DNA from: Verrucomicrobiota bacterium
GTDB taxonomy: Bacteria > Verrucomicrobiota > Verrucomicrobiia > Limisphaerales > JACRJY01
Reading direction: 5' to 3'
DNA length: 41,395 nt
Assembly: GCA_016235585.1 (NCBI GenBank)
Contig: JACRJY010000059.1
Span: 1 to 41,395, forward strand
Position 1 is the stretch's first letter; the number at the start of each line of letters is the position of its first letter. Below, piece after piece: positions 37,501 to 41,395 of the stretch. Position numbers and translations under genes: made by a program. The notes beneath the pieces were generated by a model. It was not told the origin of the DNA, searched no databases, and was given only the letters and a program-made list of their open reading frames with translations.

Positions 37501-40033
37501 GCTCTACGCGGGCGGCCAGTTCACCACCGTTGCCGGATCGAACCGGTTCCGGCTGGTGCAGTTGAGCACCGACACCGCGCAGGTGAGCAGCAATCTGCTG
37601 GTGGCGACGGCGTTCACCAACGCGTTCAACGGCACCGTGCGCGCGCTGGCCGTCGGCCCGGCGAACCTCTACGTGGGCGGCGACTTTGCCATGATCACCA
37701 ACGGCGGGGTCGCGGCTCCGGCGGTGGGCCTCGTGGCGGTGAACTTGACGAACGGCGCGATCAATGCCGGCTTTACCACGACCAACGTGATCACGAATTC
37801 GCTGGCGGGCGGCGCGACCAACGTGAACGCGCTCCTTTACAACGGCACGAACCTGTATGTGGCCGGCGCGTTCAGCAACATCGCCGGGGCCACGCGCTAC
37901 GGCCTGGCCGCGCTCAACCCGGACAGCGGCGCGTTGAACCCCAGCTTCCTCGCCAACATCGGCTCGAACGTCCTCTCGCTGGCCGCCAGTGGATCGAGCC
38001 TCTATGCCGGCGGCACGTTCCTCACCGTGACCAACGTGGCCGGGGCGACCAACCGCAGCCGGCTCGTCGCGCTGAACCCGGTGACGGGCAGCCTGATTCC
38101 CGGCTTCATCGCCAGCGCGAACAACGTCGTGCAGACGCTCGCCATTTACGGCACGAACCTCTACGCGGGCGGCGTGGCCACCTCCTGGACGAACACCATC
38201 GGCGGCACGGGGGTCGCCCGCAACCGTCTCGCCGAGTTGCAGTCCACCATCGGCACGACCGGCGGGTTCAACCCGAACTTTGACAGCATCGTGACGGCGG
38301 TTCACGCCAGTGGCTCGCGGCTCTACGTGGGCGGCTCGTTCAACGCCATGGGCGCGCTCGATAATACGATGCCGATTCAGGGCTTGGCGGTGTTCGGCAC
38401 CAACGAGCCGCCGGTCATCGCCACCACGGTGGCCGCGCTCGACTACTTCCTCGGCAGCGGCGCGCGGCCGGTGGACAGCGGCCTGTCGCTGGTGGATCGG
38501 AACAATCCGCATCTGCCGGGGGCGACCGTCAGCATCATCGCGGGCTTCGTTTCGAGTGAGGACGAGCTGGCCCTGCCGGCGCAGTTCGGCATCACGGGCA
38601 GCTATGACTCCGGCACGGGCGTGCTCACGCTCTCCGGCATCGCGTCGGTGGGAACCTACGAGGCGGCGTTGCGCGCGGTGACGTATCGCAACACCGCGTC
38701 CACCGGCGCGTCCATGGCCGCGCGCACCGTGGTCTTCACGGTTTCCGACGGCAACTTCCCGGCCTCCGTCTCGGCCAGCCGCCTGGTGCAGCCGGCCGTG
38801 GGCGGCAACAACGCGCCGACGATGGATGCGGTTGCCAGCGTCACCATCGCGGAAGATGCCAGCCTGCAGACGGTGAACCTCTCCGGCCTCACCGCCGGGG
38901 CCGGCGAGGGCAGCCAGGCGATCACCAGCATCACCGCCACCTCCGGCAACCCCGCGCTCATCCCGTCGGTGGCCTCGATCTACACCAGCCCGGCCACGAC
39001 TGGCACGCTGCAATTCACCCCGGCGGCCAACGCCAATGGCACGGCCCTCATCACGGTGATTGTGCAGGACAACGGCGGCACGGTCGGCACGGGCACAGAT
39101 TCCACCACGAACACCTTCACGGTGACCGTGACGGCGGTGAACGACGCGCCGACCTTGGATGCAATCACCAGCGTGACCGTGGCCGAGGACGCCGCGCAGC
39201 AGACGATCACGCTCACCGGCATCAGCACCGGCCCGGCGGACGAGAGCGGCCAGATCATCTCCGGCCTCCAGGTCACGACGAGCGACGGGGCGGTTGTGCC
39301 GCAGCCCTCGGGTTCCTACACCAGCGGCTCGACGATGAACCTGACCTTCACGCCCGTGCCGAACGCGAACGGCGTGGCCACCATCACCGTCACGTTCAAC
39401 GACAACGGCGGCACCACCGGCGGCGGCGTGGACGCGGTCACGCGCACCTTCACCATCACCGTGTCGGCGATCAACGACGCCCCGGCGCTTGCGGCGATCA
39501 ACAACGTGACGAACTTCGTGAATTCCGGCCTGACCACGGTCAGCCTCACGGGCATCGCCACCGGCCCGGCGAATGAAAGCGGCCAAACGATCTCCTCGGT
39601 CACGGCGTCGTCGAGCAACACCGGTTTGATTCCGAATCCGAACGTGACTTACACCGCCGGCAGCACCGGCAGCCTGTCCTTCACGCCGGTGACGAGCGCC
39701 AGCGGCACGGCCACGATCACCGTGACGGTGCAGGACAATGGCGGCACCGCCAGTGGCGGCGTGGACTCTGTGGCGAGCACCTTCCGCGTCGTCATCCTGC
39801 CGAACTCCGTCCGCACGCTCACCGTGTCGCGCTCCAGCGGGAGCAACGCGGTGGTCTCCTGGTCGGTGGATGCCGCCGGCTTCGTCCTGCAATCCACGAC
39901 CAACATGCTGCCGACCGGCCCGACCACCTGGGTCAACGTCATCGGCACGCCGGTCGTCATCGGCACGAACAACGTGGTGACGAACACGCAGTTCACCACC
40001 AATCGCGTGTTCTACCGGTTGAACAGGCCGTAG
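19553..40033 (+). CDS. Giant secreted delta-60 / cadherin-like repeat protein (6,826 aa)
   Basis: One uninterrupted frame of 20.5 kb encodes a protein with a Sec signal peptide (cleavage near SARAQ, residue 31). Five super-modules of about 1,225-1,450 residues follow. Each opens with a delta-60-type array of short repeats with the core Y-x-GG-x-F (for example LYVGGTF, LYLGGNF; about 14 in module 1) alternating with NRLAAL/RFRLAAVD and TG segments. A cadherin-like linker comes next (GGYVNGQDVL, TLTINGF), then three or four Ig/cadherin-like domains of about 105-110 residues (18 in all), marked by APTLD, ITVDED, TSSNP, FTP and ATITVTVQDNGGT. The C-terminal 75 residues (from about 6750, VSWSVDAAGFVLQSTTNM to FYRLNRP) match the FYRL-type end domain common on secreted Verrucomicrobia proteins. 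Surface adhesion or matrix function is inferred; there are no catalytic motifs or membrane anchor. A strong terminator follows. Confidence 0.93.
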   Translation: MATSKFTSSLRGGLAAGALLAGLLLSPSARAQTTNSLSLNSSPRHDYIVAAGGGQVNAIAEMNGVLYFGGTFTEVGTNIGRAVPVDSAGNPLAGYPHAGFPKFDRAPQVIIPDNAGGWYLGGDFLNVGGTPKFRLVHLLSDFRVDPAFSADVDAQVTALFLSGTNLYVGGTFVRVTNVVATVNVATNNRFRFAVLDPATGSPRNYVGYPDLDNGVLAFAQYGNRLYLGGNFTAITNTIGVTTNITRRFRAAALDINTLQPITSFQANVDASVRCFAITADGATIYLGGTFIALTNGSTVVNRFRCAAVDATGVPAPFNADFSAQVNSLILLEDRGRMMVGGTFTSMTNDNGQGGGPTAFNRFRLAAVDITTDLNPSPGEPDNSWTPSVSGNVNWMQYDGVNLYLAGAFTLVTNSQSPGGSAFLTRRRIAACTPVDPGTGNPAAFSSFDPAAGNTVNWFAKDTNTGIIYLGGAFHNIKTVVRNRLAAVNVGTGELLPWDPNANNTVQALATLANGSTNIIYAGGAFTSIGVSGGPALTNRQRLVALTTNGTVVTTFSNNINNTVRALAVGQTNLFVGGDFTIVTNVVVNFSRTGLVALHLTSGIIYTNFTANFVTNRLAGAGTNVNALAIAGSRLFVGGGFSNVAGFHRRGLALLNPNSAAVDLNFNPHVGGTATNVMSIAVVGTNVFVAGGFTTITNMNAGGTPIATNTRNRIAQLDTSSAAAPTGLVMPWNPNAQNAVNALGMATDGTTTNVFAAGLFTTINGPTRNRFAELALPWDLATSSTNVVTSLFADLDNNAFSLHARSDRAYVGGIFTLAGQGDFTRVQPVASLAVVDFTNPLPVVSISAAPLGFTENSIVSIDPALVVSDANHLTFTNAVVAIIGGYVNGQDVLAPPSVTGSSYSSVWDAALGTLTINGFIGLYDLQQVLRNTTFSSGNNPGAGDRVIQITVTDRDGGVSLPVERTINVTPVNDAPTLNGIVDVRLVKNAAQKTIAFAGITDGGGEGQGLTVTASSSNPSVVPNPVVTYASPGTSGSLAFTPVADATGTATITVTVQDSGGTANGGVDAVVQTFTVTVNNLNTAPALNNIASLTVDQDEQVSLPLTGIDPGGNSDLTFTATSGNPAILPNPTVSYNPGGFAASTTGTLSFRSAPGANGGPVLVTLVAQNAGGTAGGGVDSVTKTFNVTVRPNVAPTFDTVAGITTNVSPGLVTVVLTGLSAGGSTNVQQSFSFTAVSDAPEVIPNPTVSYVPGQSTAVLSFTPELTAVGVATITLTATDTGGTANGGANSVTRTFTVQTTVNLQPTLDNTLVNVTLYQNPGALTAPLTGISAGPNENQQITVTATSSNPGLVIPTVAPTPWVQGLTAGTLTFTPKTSSSGTATITVTVQDNGGTQGGGVESISRSFVMTIIGGLNDTPLVNFPMANGTINTMVETNGVMYWGGTFTELGANTNITGRAVWVDGTNGARLAGGPIFDRNVNVIISDNSGGWYVGGEFQNADSRAYVRLAHLLPDRTIDPAFSANFNAAVTNLFLDGTNLYVVGGFTSLTNLTPAGVPVLTNSRFRFAVLDAATGAPRRIGGANGEPSFDLLTEQVIVRDNVAWVVGDFNTITNAVFVPGVVAVGAPGLLYTNTATNSRVKLAAISLATGLPLSLGGANGEPSFAGQIRVMILDDLNPRLYVGGDFTAVTNVVWNPGVAGTGIPVLTNSRFRLAAINTDDGTQINLGGTVNGEPGVDGVVWDLKLTGEGNTNLIVGGAFVRVTNNLFTPNVIASGVPGSNYTGVATNSRARIMALDVTPDVGLPNQLWTPGFDNVVRAAVLEGTNLYLVGTMTIATNNAGDTNVLTRRRAVKISADPDVPNVTDASWNPDLGDTAFTVASDGAGTIAIGGQFNYIRPVLRNRLAAISTTTGEIFPWNPNANSQVYALAIADAGGSNAIYAGGVFTTVGGFTRNRLAALSTIVNEAVSSNVLVMGFSNSVNGSGVRALATGPAGLYVGGEFSNIVSIVGGITNTNTRFSLAAVNQTNGEVNPAFVADVRTNAALATSITNVLALAYDQPSGNLFVGGVFGSISNASQGLTVRFGLAALVPDSGIVNLTFTNNLGGGAVSAILPSGPNLYVAGNFLTSTNGNGVSVRSRMMNMDPVIGNSNLWHSTAGQMYSMGLIGTNLYIGGLFTQVTNGNSATTITRNRIAERSTTQINGAATGWDPNLDGSVFTVLTTPTRLYIGGAFRAVGSSLTARPMASFAVFENNGVPVVTPLPGPASYVATSPASPVDTGLTVTDNNNIFLVGATVSITGGYAAGQDFLTNSPQPGITGSFDATTGVLTLTGRALISAYQAALRSVSYYNTAGLAQNLADRTLAYTVDDDFGVQGTAVKTLKLLLANEAPTLDAVASITVDEDQPTPLTLTGITAGGSDSQFLTVTAASSNPALVVPVVSYVYPDTTASLDVTPLLNAFGTATITVIVRDNGGSALGADAVTNSFTVTVNSVNDQPTLTAIPDRTVTVEYPTTVNLLAISPGGGTNEAAQLLTITAVSSDPVVIPDPTVNYTNPASAGTLTFTPQAQTVGSAVITVTVQDDGGTSGGGVDTLVLTFAVTVLENGQPTLDPIGDLTFLEDPGTQILVLTSISPGLNSLGEVETYQTLTATVTSSNPGLIAPILTYTNGQVTGTLNITPRPSASGVATITVTFQDNGGTAPATLAEGAVSVPDSITRTFTVTVLGGISDLPLTGFPMFNGQINALAEANGIMYLGGNFTETAQGSNVTGRAFWLNATNGARLAGGPVFDRNVNIIIPDGAGGWYVGGEFFNADNRAFTRLAKILPDRTIDPAFSANFDAAVTNLFLSETNLFVVGGFTRITNVNAAGISVLTNSRFRFAVLDTVTGEPRRIGGTNGEPAFNLLTESVVVGGGVAYVGGDFTFVTNMLVAPGRVAAGAPSVATYTNRFINNRTRFAAIDLATGLLKSLGGTNGEPSFDNQIRTLLLDGSRLYVGGDFTSVTNFLWTNVLNAGTRVATNSRFRLAAVDVNTGGLISLGGETNGEPSVDAAVWDFKLSGPGNTNLFVSGAFVRVTNSIWTASVVGSGAPGGNYTNIATNARVRIAALDAATALVNPGWSPAFDNVIRATVVEGTNLYVVGSFNTVTNALNDTNVANIFTRRRVVKISSDVDLPGAVDAGWRADVGDTALTLASDNSGALAIGGAFNYINPILRNRLAAMNLATKEILPWDPNMNNNVYALAIGSRGGSNVLYAGGVFTAANNTNTPKFRLAALNTNAYELNTNKLVVAGFRNGADNGVRALAIGPAGLYVGGEFTAITNGDGGTILRRGFAAVNPSNGTVNPAFVANTFSAVTTNVLAINYDGTSLFIGGAFTSVSNVAQGNVLRSRLASLDPVNGGVSTNFGSFNIQNTNTGVITSVSTNDLNGAIAAVNVLLRVDTNLYVGGEFTNMVNTVFTFTNGIPGVPDSTNFVTNALVRRAIALDPLTGATNDWAPRPGSQVFALAYSGTNVYLGGTFTAVTNGNTATTITRQRLAESSATQSGGNFTGWDPALDNSALAFLQTPGRLYVAGLFNASGNAGGNLINARPLGRFAAFENNSLPSLLLSPGPASYTATDGPRPLDPLLRVTDANNAFLVSATVTISVNYNNTQDFLTFTPQGGVTGAFDPATGVLSLTNRATIADYQAVLRSVSYTNSAGLALDVTARGVTFQVHDDYGIPVSDTKYLNLFLNNDAPTMDALANVTINEDQAASVPVTGITAGGGADQTLFLTATSSDPSIITPLTSYNTGASSGSVSITPVLNAFGTVTITVVVRDNAGTVNGGVDAVTNTFTVTVLQLNDPPTVDVPESFTRSVNYGPLAVTLTGITPGGGPDEASQSVTSLTAVSTPGSAFVFGTDVLPNPVVTYTPGQSTARLDFTPVADTTGYAEIVVTLQDNGGTANGGSDTVVKTFGVTILANTPPTLNNLGNILVNTSPGTVDIELGGITSGNEVENLAFTLTSSDTGLIPNPVVSYVQGETTALLSITPVLTAIGSANITVTLQDDGGTFGGGANSVTKTFNVSLATNAPPQVTLVNPQTDFTILEDGPLLISLENIARGDNLENGFSEVGQIMSVTATCVPAYLIAPVVTYTHPNNTASVNLQPRPNASGVGTVTITVSDNGGTAGGGVDRVVQTIRVTVLGGGITDNPSKAFPVANGTVFALAETNNVLYLGGTFTELGVNSGRAAIVDSTSGASLPFPYVDRSSVVVIPDGTGGWYLGGAHIVAGGQNKPRLAHVLADGTVDPNFNAHFDNTLRALLLDAVNNILYVGGDFIRVTNAVNDIPFATNSRVRFAALNPTTGVPLTFSAANGEPSFDAAIQSFALTGTTLYVGGDFVRVTNSVWVPGVVGAGLPGGTNYQNTATNSRVRLAALDTATALPTAFSANVDAIVRAVLLDGSGGLYVGGDFVAVTNAGIATNLARRVALLDAASGAFNPNFTAYLDARIRQMALTGGTNLFIAGDFVRITNVVGGTAVATNSRLRVAALDAATGVPNPVWKPSLDNVAAGLAIDGTGLYLGGTFLNVTNNVLDTNATVTARRRAVKLSTDVTATAVVDPAYDPAASAQVTSVAVQGSQVFLAGDFNFIHGAVRNRLAAISTATGAVLPWNPNLNSTVFALLVADNGGGANVVYAGGSFTSAGGLTRNRLAAFTTNVNDATTNVLITGFSNSFNSTVRALAVGDAGLYVGGEFTNVLDSAAVNNRRLGLAAVNPASGAINANFVADAISDGSGTNVLALAYNGTNLYVGGAFTNLSGFTRISLGAINPVNGQPNFNFTNDCNGPVLMLRAFDSNLVVGGNFTLNTNSLATTNGVARARYAVVDADVGTNYAFNPGAQARVFTTESIGTNLYLGGVFTSVTNSGTAIGTGRNRLAEMSLTTGAVTPWNPNSDGEVYSMVARGNRLYVGGAFAVFSSTAQGMLRQGFAVFESNSLPVLITTLGSMTYSTFDPPKALDPGLLLRDYNTEYITNATVQITGGYLPGEDVLALATNSLGINAAYDSATGTLSLSGFSSVENYQAALRSVTYENPAGFDMNFAPRTVTFTVGDNLALPVSATRGIQMIFSPVAPTINPVSDVVINEDEPFAVSLSGITAGGSEDQVITITVDSSAPGVVSPVLTYTSPNTTGSLNITSVPHANGTATITITVQDSGGTANGGQDTVVETFEVVVNAVNDAPTLNALASLTINANVGPQNVSLSGIFVGGGADESGQTLVIAAASTDSLLIPNPVVTYNNPDATGTLTFTPNLDATGVATLSVVVTDSGNVDFGGINAVTNTFSVTILPNAPPTLDPLFDILTNTAVTNITVPLANITAGAGGGNQTLTLTPSSSNPDLIPVPTVIYTNGNTTGQLVLAPVPSAVGTATITLVLQDTGGTTAGGVDTTTSTFVVTVTTNARPTFTANFVNLTLNEDPGTITFPLANITRGTNAQLGFPEGSQIITVAATSSNPQLITPVVTYTTNGNTTGTLNVTPRANASGTATITVTVSDNGGTVDGGVDALTRTFTVTVLPNGLSDFARNEFLVNNGQINAIVETNGVLYLGGTFTEFGTNIGKGFTVDGVTGVSTGRGPVFPVDVNAAVPDGSGGWYVGGNFPNVDNRPHVRLVHLLANRTIDPNFSANLDAAANALLLDGTNLYVGGAFIRITNLVNGVPVATNSRLRFAVLDAATGTPVALPSNPAFDNSLSSLAKSGGTLYVGGTFTNITNIVVGVSTNQNLRYRVAAINLADGTPTAFQADMDVATGRALAVSPDGSRLYMGGDFSFITNAGTAYPLFNLAAVDAVSGAPIGGFQADLSARVRALIATDTHVIVGGDFVRITNAGPAEIPVGRLVAVDAISGALNSTWFPTLNNVVLALSMSGSNLYVGGTFTSVTNQFGVTGVTRNRALALSTNLGSSAQLRTFNPELGNQVSTVAGDGTNLFLGGTFNYAKPVIRNRLAAVNPATGQLLPWNPNANNTVFSLAAASVGGSNVLYAGGQFTTVAGSNRFRLVQLSTDTAQVSSNLLVATAFTNAFNGTVRALAVGPANLYVGGDFAMITNGGVAAPAVGLVAVNLTNGAINAGFTTTNVITNSLAGGATNVNALLYNGTNLYVAGAFSNIAGATRYGLAALNPDSGALNPSFLANIGSNVLSLAASGSSLYAGGTFLTVTNVAGATNRSRLVALNPVTGSLIPGFIASANNVVQTLAIYGTNLYAGGVATSWTNTIGGTGVARNRLAELQSTIGTTGGFNPNFDSIVTAVHASGSRLYVGGSFNAMGALDNTMPIQGLAVFGTNEPPVIATTVAALDYFLGSGARPVDSGLSLVDRNNPHLPGATVSIIAGFVSSEDELALPAQFGITGSYDSGTGVLTLSGIASVGTYEAALRAVTYRNTASTGASMAARTVVFTVSDGNFPASVSASRLVQPAVGGNNAPTMDAVASVTIAEDASLQTVNLSGLTAGAGEGSQAITSITATSGNPALIPSVASIYTSPATTGTLQFTPAANANGTALITVIVQDNGGTVGTGTDSTTNTFTVTVTAVNDAPTLDAITSVTVAEDAAQQTITLTGISTGPADESGQIISGLQVTTSDGAVVPQPSGSYTSGSTMNLTFTPVPNANGVATITVTFNDNGGTTGGGVDAVTRTFTITVSAINDAPALAAINNVTNFVNSGLTTVSLTGIATGPANESGQTISSVTASSSNTGLIPNPNVTYTAGSTGSLSFTPVTSASGTATITVTVQDNGGTASGGVDSVASTFRVVILPNSVRTLTVSRSSGSNAVVSWSVDAAGFVLQSTTNMLPTGPTTWVNVIGTPVVIGTNNVVTNTQFTTNRVFYRLNRP
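19688..23779 (+). repeat. Super-module 1 of the giant protein (residues 46-1409)
   Basis: The delta-60 array spans residues about 46-837, the cadherin-like linker about 838-972 and four Ig-like domains 973-1409. It opens VNAIAEMNGVLYFGGTFTEV. Its first Ig-like domain lacks the acidic DED start (it reads VRLVKNAAQ), unlike the first domain of the later modules. Confidence 0.85.
23780..27697 (+). repeat. Super-module 2 of the giant protein (residues 1410-2715)
   Basis: It opens GGLNDTPLVNFPMANGTINT, with the delta-60 array to about 2247, the linker about 2248-2381 and three Ig-like domains 2382-2715. It contains the NGEPSF-type insertions (GGANGEPSFDLLTE) shared with modules 3 and 4 and absent from 1 and 5. 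It is the closest relative of module 3. Confidence 0.85.
27698..32044 (+). repeat. Super-module 3 of the giant protein (residues 2716-4164)
   Basis: It opens GGISDLPLTGFPMFNGQINA, with the delta-60 array to about 3584, the linker about 3585-3718 and four Ig-like domains 3719-4164. It is the longest module, with NGEPSF insertions and an extra delta-60 repeat region around SVSTNDLNGAIAAVNVLLRV. Confidence 0.85.
32045..36124 (+). repeat. Super-module 4 of the giant protein (residues 4165-5524)
   Basis: It opens GGGITDNPSKAFPVANGTVF, with the delta-60 array to about 4949, the linker about 4950-5084 and four Ig-like domains 5085-5524. It has a single NGEPSF insertion (SAANGEPSFDAAIQ), intermediate between modules 2-3 and 5. 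Confidence 0.85.
36125..39799 (+). repeat. Super-module 5 of the giant protein (residues 5525-6749)
   Basis: It opens NGLSDFARNEFLVNNGQINA, with the delta-60 array to about 6284, the linker about 6285-6420 and three Ig-like domains 6421-6749. It is the shortest module, without NGEPSF insertions. Its Ig-like domains (VTIAEDASLQTVNLSG) are the most similar to those of the next gene at 40362. Confidence 0.85.
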
Positions 40034-40060
40034 GCCCGCGCTTCTTAATCTCCGTGTGGC

Positions 40061-40092
40061 AAAGCCCCCGATGGCATCATCGGGGGCTTTTT
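40061..40092 (+). terminator. Rho-independent terminator after the giant gene
   Basis: A 13-bp perfect stem (40061-40073 with 40078-40090, core AGCCCCCGATG) with a 4-base loop runs into TTTTT. It starts 27 bases past the stop codon and is the strongest terminator in the window. Confidence 0.95.
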
Positions 40093-40361
40093 CATTCTTC
40101 GGTTAAATTCTGCTGCGTGGCTCAATTAAGCGCAGTTCGGAATTGACTTTTCAACCTTGTTAGGCTCTAGTCTGTGCATACTTTTTGAACACTATGTCCG
40201 CACTTTGAACGCGGCGGAGTCATTCAAAGCTTGACCTCAAACATCAATTTGTCAGTGGACGGGAAACGGATCGCGGGCCGTGGGCCTTCGTTCGGTTTTC
40301 GTTGCATTTCTTTGTCGATCCCGCAGTTGTCATTGGTTGGTTTTTTCAACGTGGATTTTTT
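40093..40361 (+). other. Intergenic region upstream of the second repeat protein
   Basis: No gene is visible. The region is clearly more AT-rich than the flanking genes. A TTGACT box at 40143-40148 has only a weak -10 partner (TAGTCT, 19-base spacing), and the near-direct repeats ACTTTTTGAAC and ACTTTGAAC lie about 25 bases apart. The promoter of the gene at 40362 is probably here but cannot be fixed. The leader motifs of the giant gene (GGCAACC, GTGCAACC) are absent. Confidence 0.4.
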
Positions 40362-41395
40362 ATGAAAACGAAAATCTTTCTATCTGCACTCGATACAATT
40401 CGCGTCGCAGCCCGACGCGCCGTGCGCGGCTTCGGGTTGACAGTCACTGTTGCGTTTGTTTTGGCGGCTGCCACTTATCGCGCAGCGGCGGCGAATGCCG
40501 CGCCGACCTTGGATCCGATCATTGATTTGACCATCAACGAGGACGCGGGGTTGCAGACGGTGAACCTGTCCGGTATTGACATTGGGGCGGGCGACAGCGG
40601 CCAGATTCTCACCGTCACGGCGAGTTCGAGTGATACGGGACTGGTCCCGACGCCGGGCGTGACCTACACCAGTCCGGATGCGACGGGGAGCATCAACTTC
40701 ACGCCGGTGGGCAACGCGAACGGAACAGTTACGATTACTGTTGTTGTTCAGGACGACGGTGGGACCGGAGGCGGTGGCGTGGACGCGGTGACGAACACGT
40801 TCAGCGTGGTGGTGACGGCGGTGAACGACGCGCCGACGCTGGCGGCGATAGCGGATCCGTCGGCGATTTTGGAAGATGCGGGGCTGCAGACGGTGAACTT
40901 GAGCGGGATTGGCAGTGGTGCGGCCAACGAGACGCAGACGTTGACGGTGACGGCGAGTTCGAGCAACACGGGATTGATCCCGACACCGACGGTGAGCTAC
41001 ACGAGTGCGAATGCGACGGGGAGCATCAGCTACACGCCGGTGGGCAACGCGAACGGGACGGCGACGGTGACGGTGATCGTGAGCGACGACGGCGGGACTT
41101 CCAACGGCGGGGTGGATGCGGTGACGAACACGTTCAGCGTGGTGGTGACGGCGGTGAACGACGCGCCGACGCTGGCGGCGATCGCGGATCCGACGGCGAT
41201 CCTGGAGGACGCGGGGTTGCAGACGGTGAACTTGAGCGGGATTGGCAGCGGTGCGGCCAACGAGACGCAGACATTGACGGTGACGGCGAGTTCGAGCAAC
41301 ACGGGATTGATCCCGACACCGACGGTGAGCTACACGAGTGCGAATGCGACGGGGAGCATCAGCTACACGCCGGTGGGCAACGCGAACGGGACGGC
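40362..41395 (+). CDS. Second secreted Ig/cadherin-like repeat protein, N-terminal part (runs off the window)
   Basis: The frame from the ATG at 40362 is open to the window end (344 codons). It starts MKTKIFLSALDTIRVAARRA, then a hydrophobic core GLTVTVAFVLAAATYRAAAA, a long signal peptide. Ig/cadherin-like domains of 111 residues begin right after it: NAAPTLDPIIDLTINEDAGL, then VNDAPTLAAIADPSAILEDA and a near copy. They share TVNLSGI, TASSSNTGLIPTP, SISYTPVGNANGT and VDAVTNTFSVVVTAVNDAPT with the domains of the giant protein. There is no delta-60 part in the visible segment. Codon use (GCG, ACG, GGG heavy) differs from the giant gene, which prefers GCC/GGC/ACC. It lies 328 bases past the giant gene, behind its terminator, so it is separately transcribed. 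The role is probably extracellular or surface, by inference. Confidence 0.88.
   Translation, partial: MKTKIFLSALDTIRVAARRAVRGFGLTVTVAFVLAAATYRAAAANAAPTLDPIIDLTINEDAGLQTVNLSGIDIGAGDSGQILTVTASSSDTGLVPTPGVTYTSPDATGSINFTPVGNANGTVTITVVVQDDGGTGGGGVDAVTNTFSVVVTAVNDAPTLAAIADPSAILEDAGLQTVNLSGIGSGAANETQTLTVTASSSNTGLIPTPTVSYTSANATGSISYTPVGNANGTATVTVIVSDDGGTSNGGVDAVTNTFSVVVTAVNDAPTLAAIADPTAILEDAGLQTVNLSGIGSGAANETQTLTVTASSSNTGLIPTPTVSYTSANATGSISYTPVGNANGT
40821..41395 (+). repeat. Near-identical 333-bp coding repeats
   Basis: The unit starting at 40821 (GTGAACGACGCGCCGACGCT) recurs at 41154, a period of 333 bases or 111 codons. The 242 bases available for comparison differ at nine positions by my count; eight are synonymous and one changes Ser to Thr. 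The last 110 bases are identical. The unit before 40821 is more divergent. Confidence 0.92.

Noticed and set aside
40821..41395. CRISPR array or non-coding satellite
   Set aside because: The period is 333 bases, the frame is open throughout, and differences fall at third codon positions, so this is a coding domain repeat.

Overview
The window comes from a GC-rich bacterium, most likely a Verrucomicrobia/PVC-group member. This is an inference from four things: tandem PQQ-type beta-propeller proteins opening with a WRGPN-like motif, giant secreted delta-60/cadherin-like repeat proteins ending in an FYRL-type C-terminal domain, intergenic regions full of palindromic repeats, and translation starts that almost all lack a Shine-Dalgarno core.

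Layout. Bases 1-2049 (minus strand) carry the 5' part of carA, a secreted thioredoxin-like gene with a strong terminator, and a PA0069-type radical SAM gene. Bases 2308-4213 (plus) carry a DUF6941-like protein and a membrane-anchored helical protein, separated by a 149-bp palindromic element. A MarR regulator (minus, 4538-5038) with an operator-like palindrome at its start diverges from a plus-strand run at 5187-12608: a PQQ-propeller protein with a C-terminal jelly-roll domain, a DUF4160/DUF2442 pair, a second PQQ-propeller protein, a LuxE/PaaK-like acyl-activating enzyme, a 72-aa protein and an aldehyde-dehydrogenase-superfamily reductase. Gaps in the first four genes are 20 nt or are overlaps, so those four are probably one operon. 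The last pair looks like a carboxylate-to-aldehyde reducing module.

Bases 12696-13740 (minus) hold two small lipoprotein genes bounded by integron-like recombination signals, with no integrase in view. Then come a NUDIX hydrolase, argC, and the rplM-rpsI ribosomal pair (all minus). On the plus strand a polyprenyl-phosphate glycosylphosphotransferase and a SAM methyltransferase (16742-19246) suggest cell-surface polysaccharide synthesis.

Half of the window (19553-40033) is one gene for a 6,826-residue secreted protein. It consists of five large super-modules, each made of a delta-60 propeller-like array, a cadherin-like linker and three or four Ig/cadherin-like domains. It is preceded by a potentially structured leader and ends at a strong terminator. 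A second large secreted repeat protein starts at 40362 and runs off the window. It is built of 333-bp units that are about 96% identical, with almost all differences synonymous. Large surface or secreted proteins beside polysaccharide genes suggest a cell-envelope or adhesion role; this is inference only.
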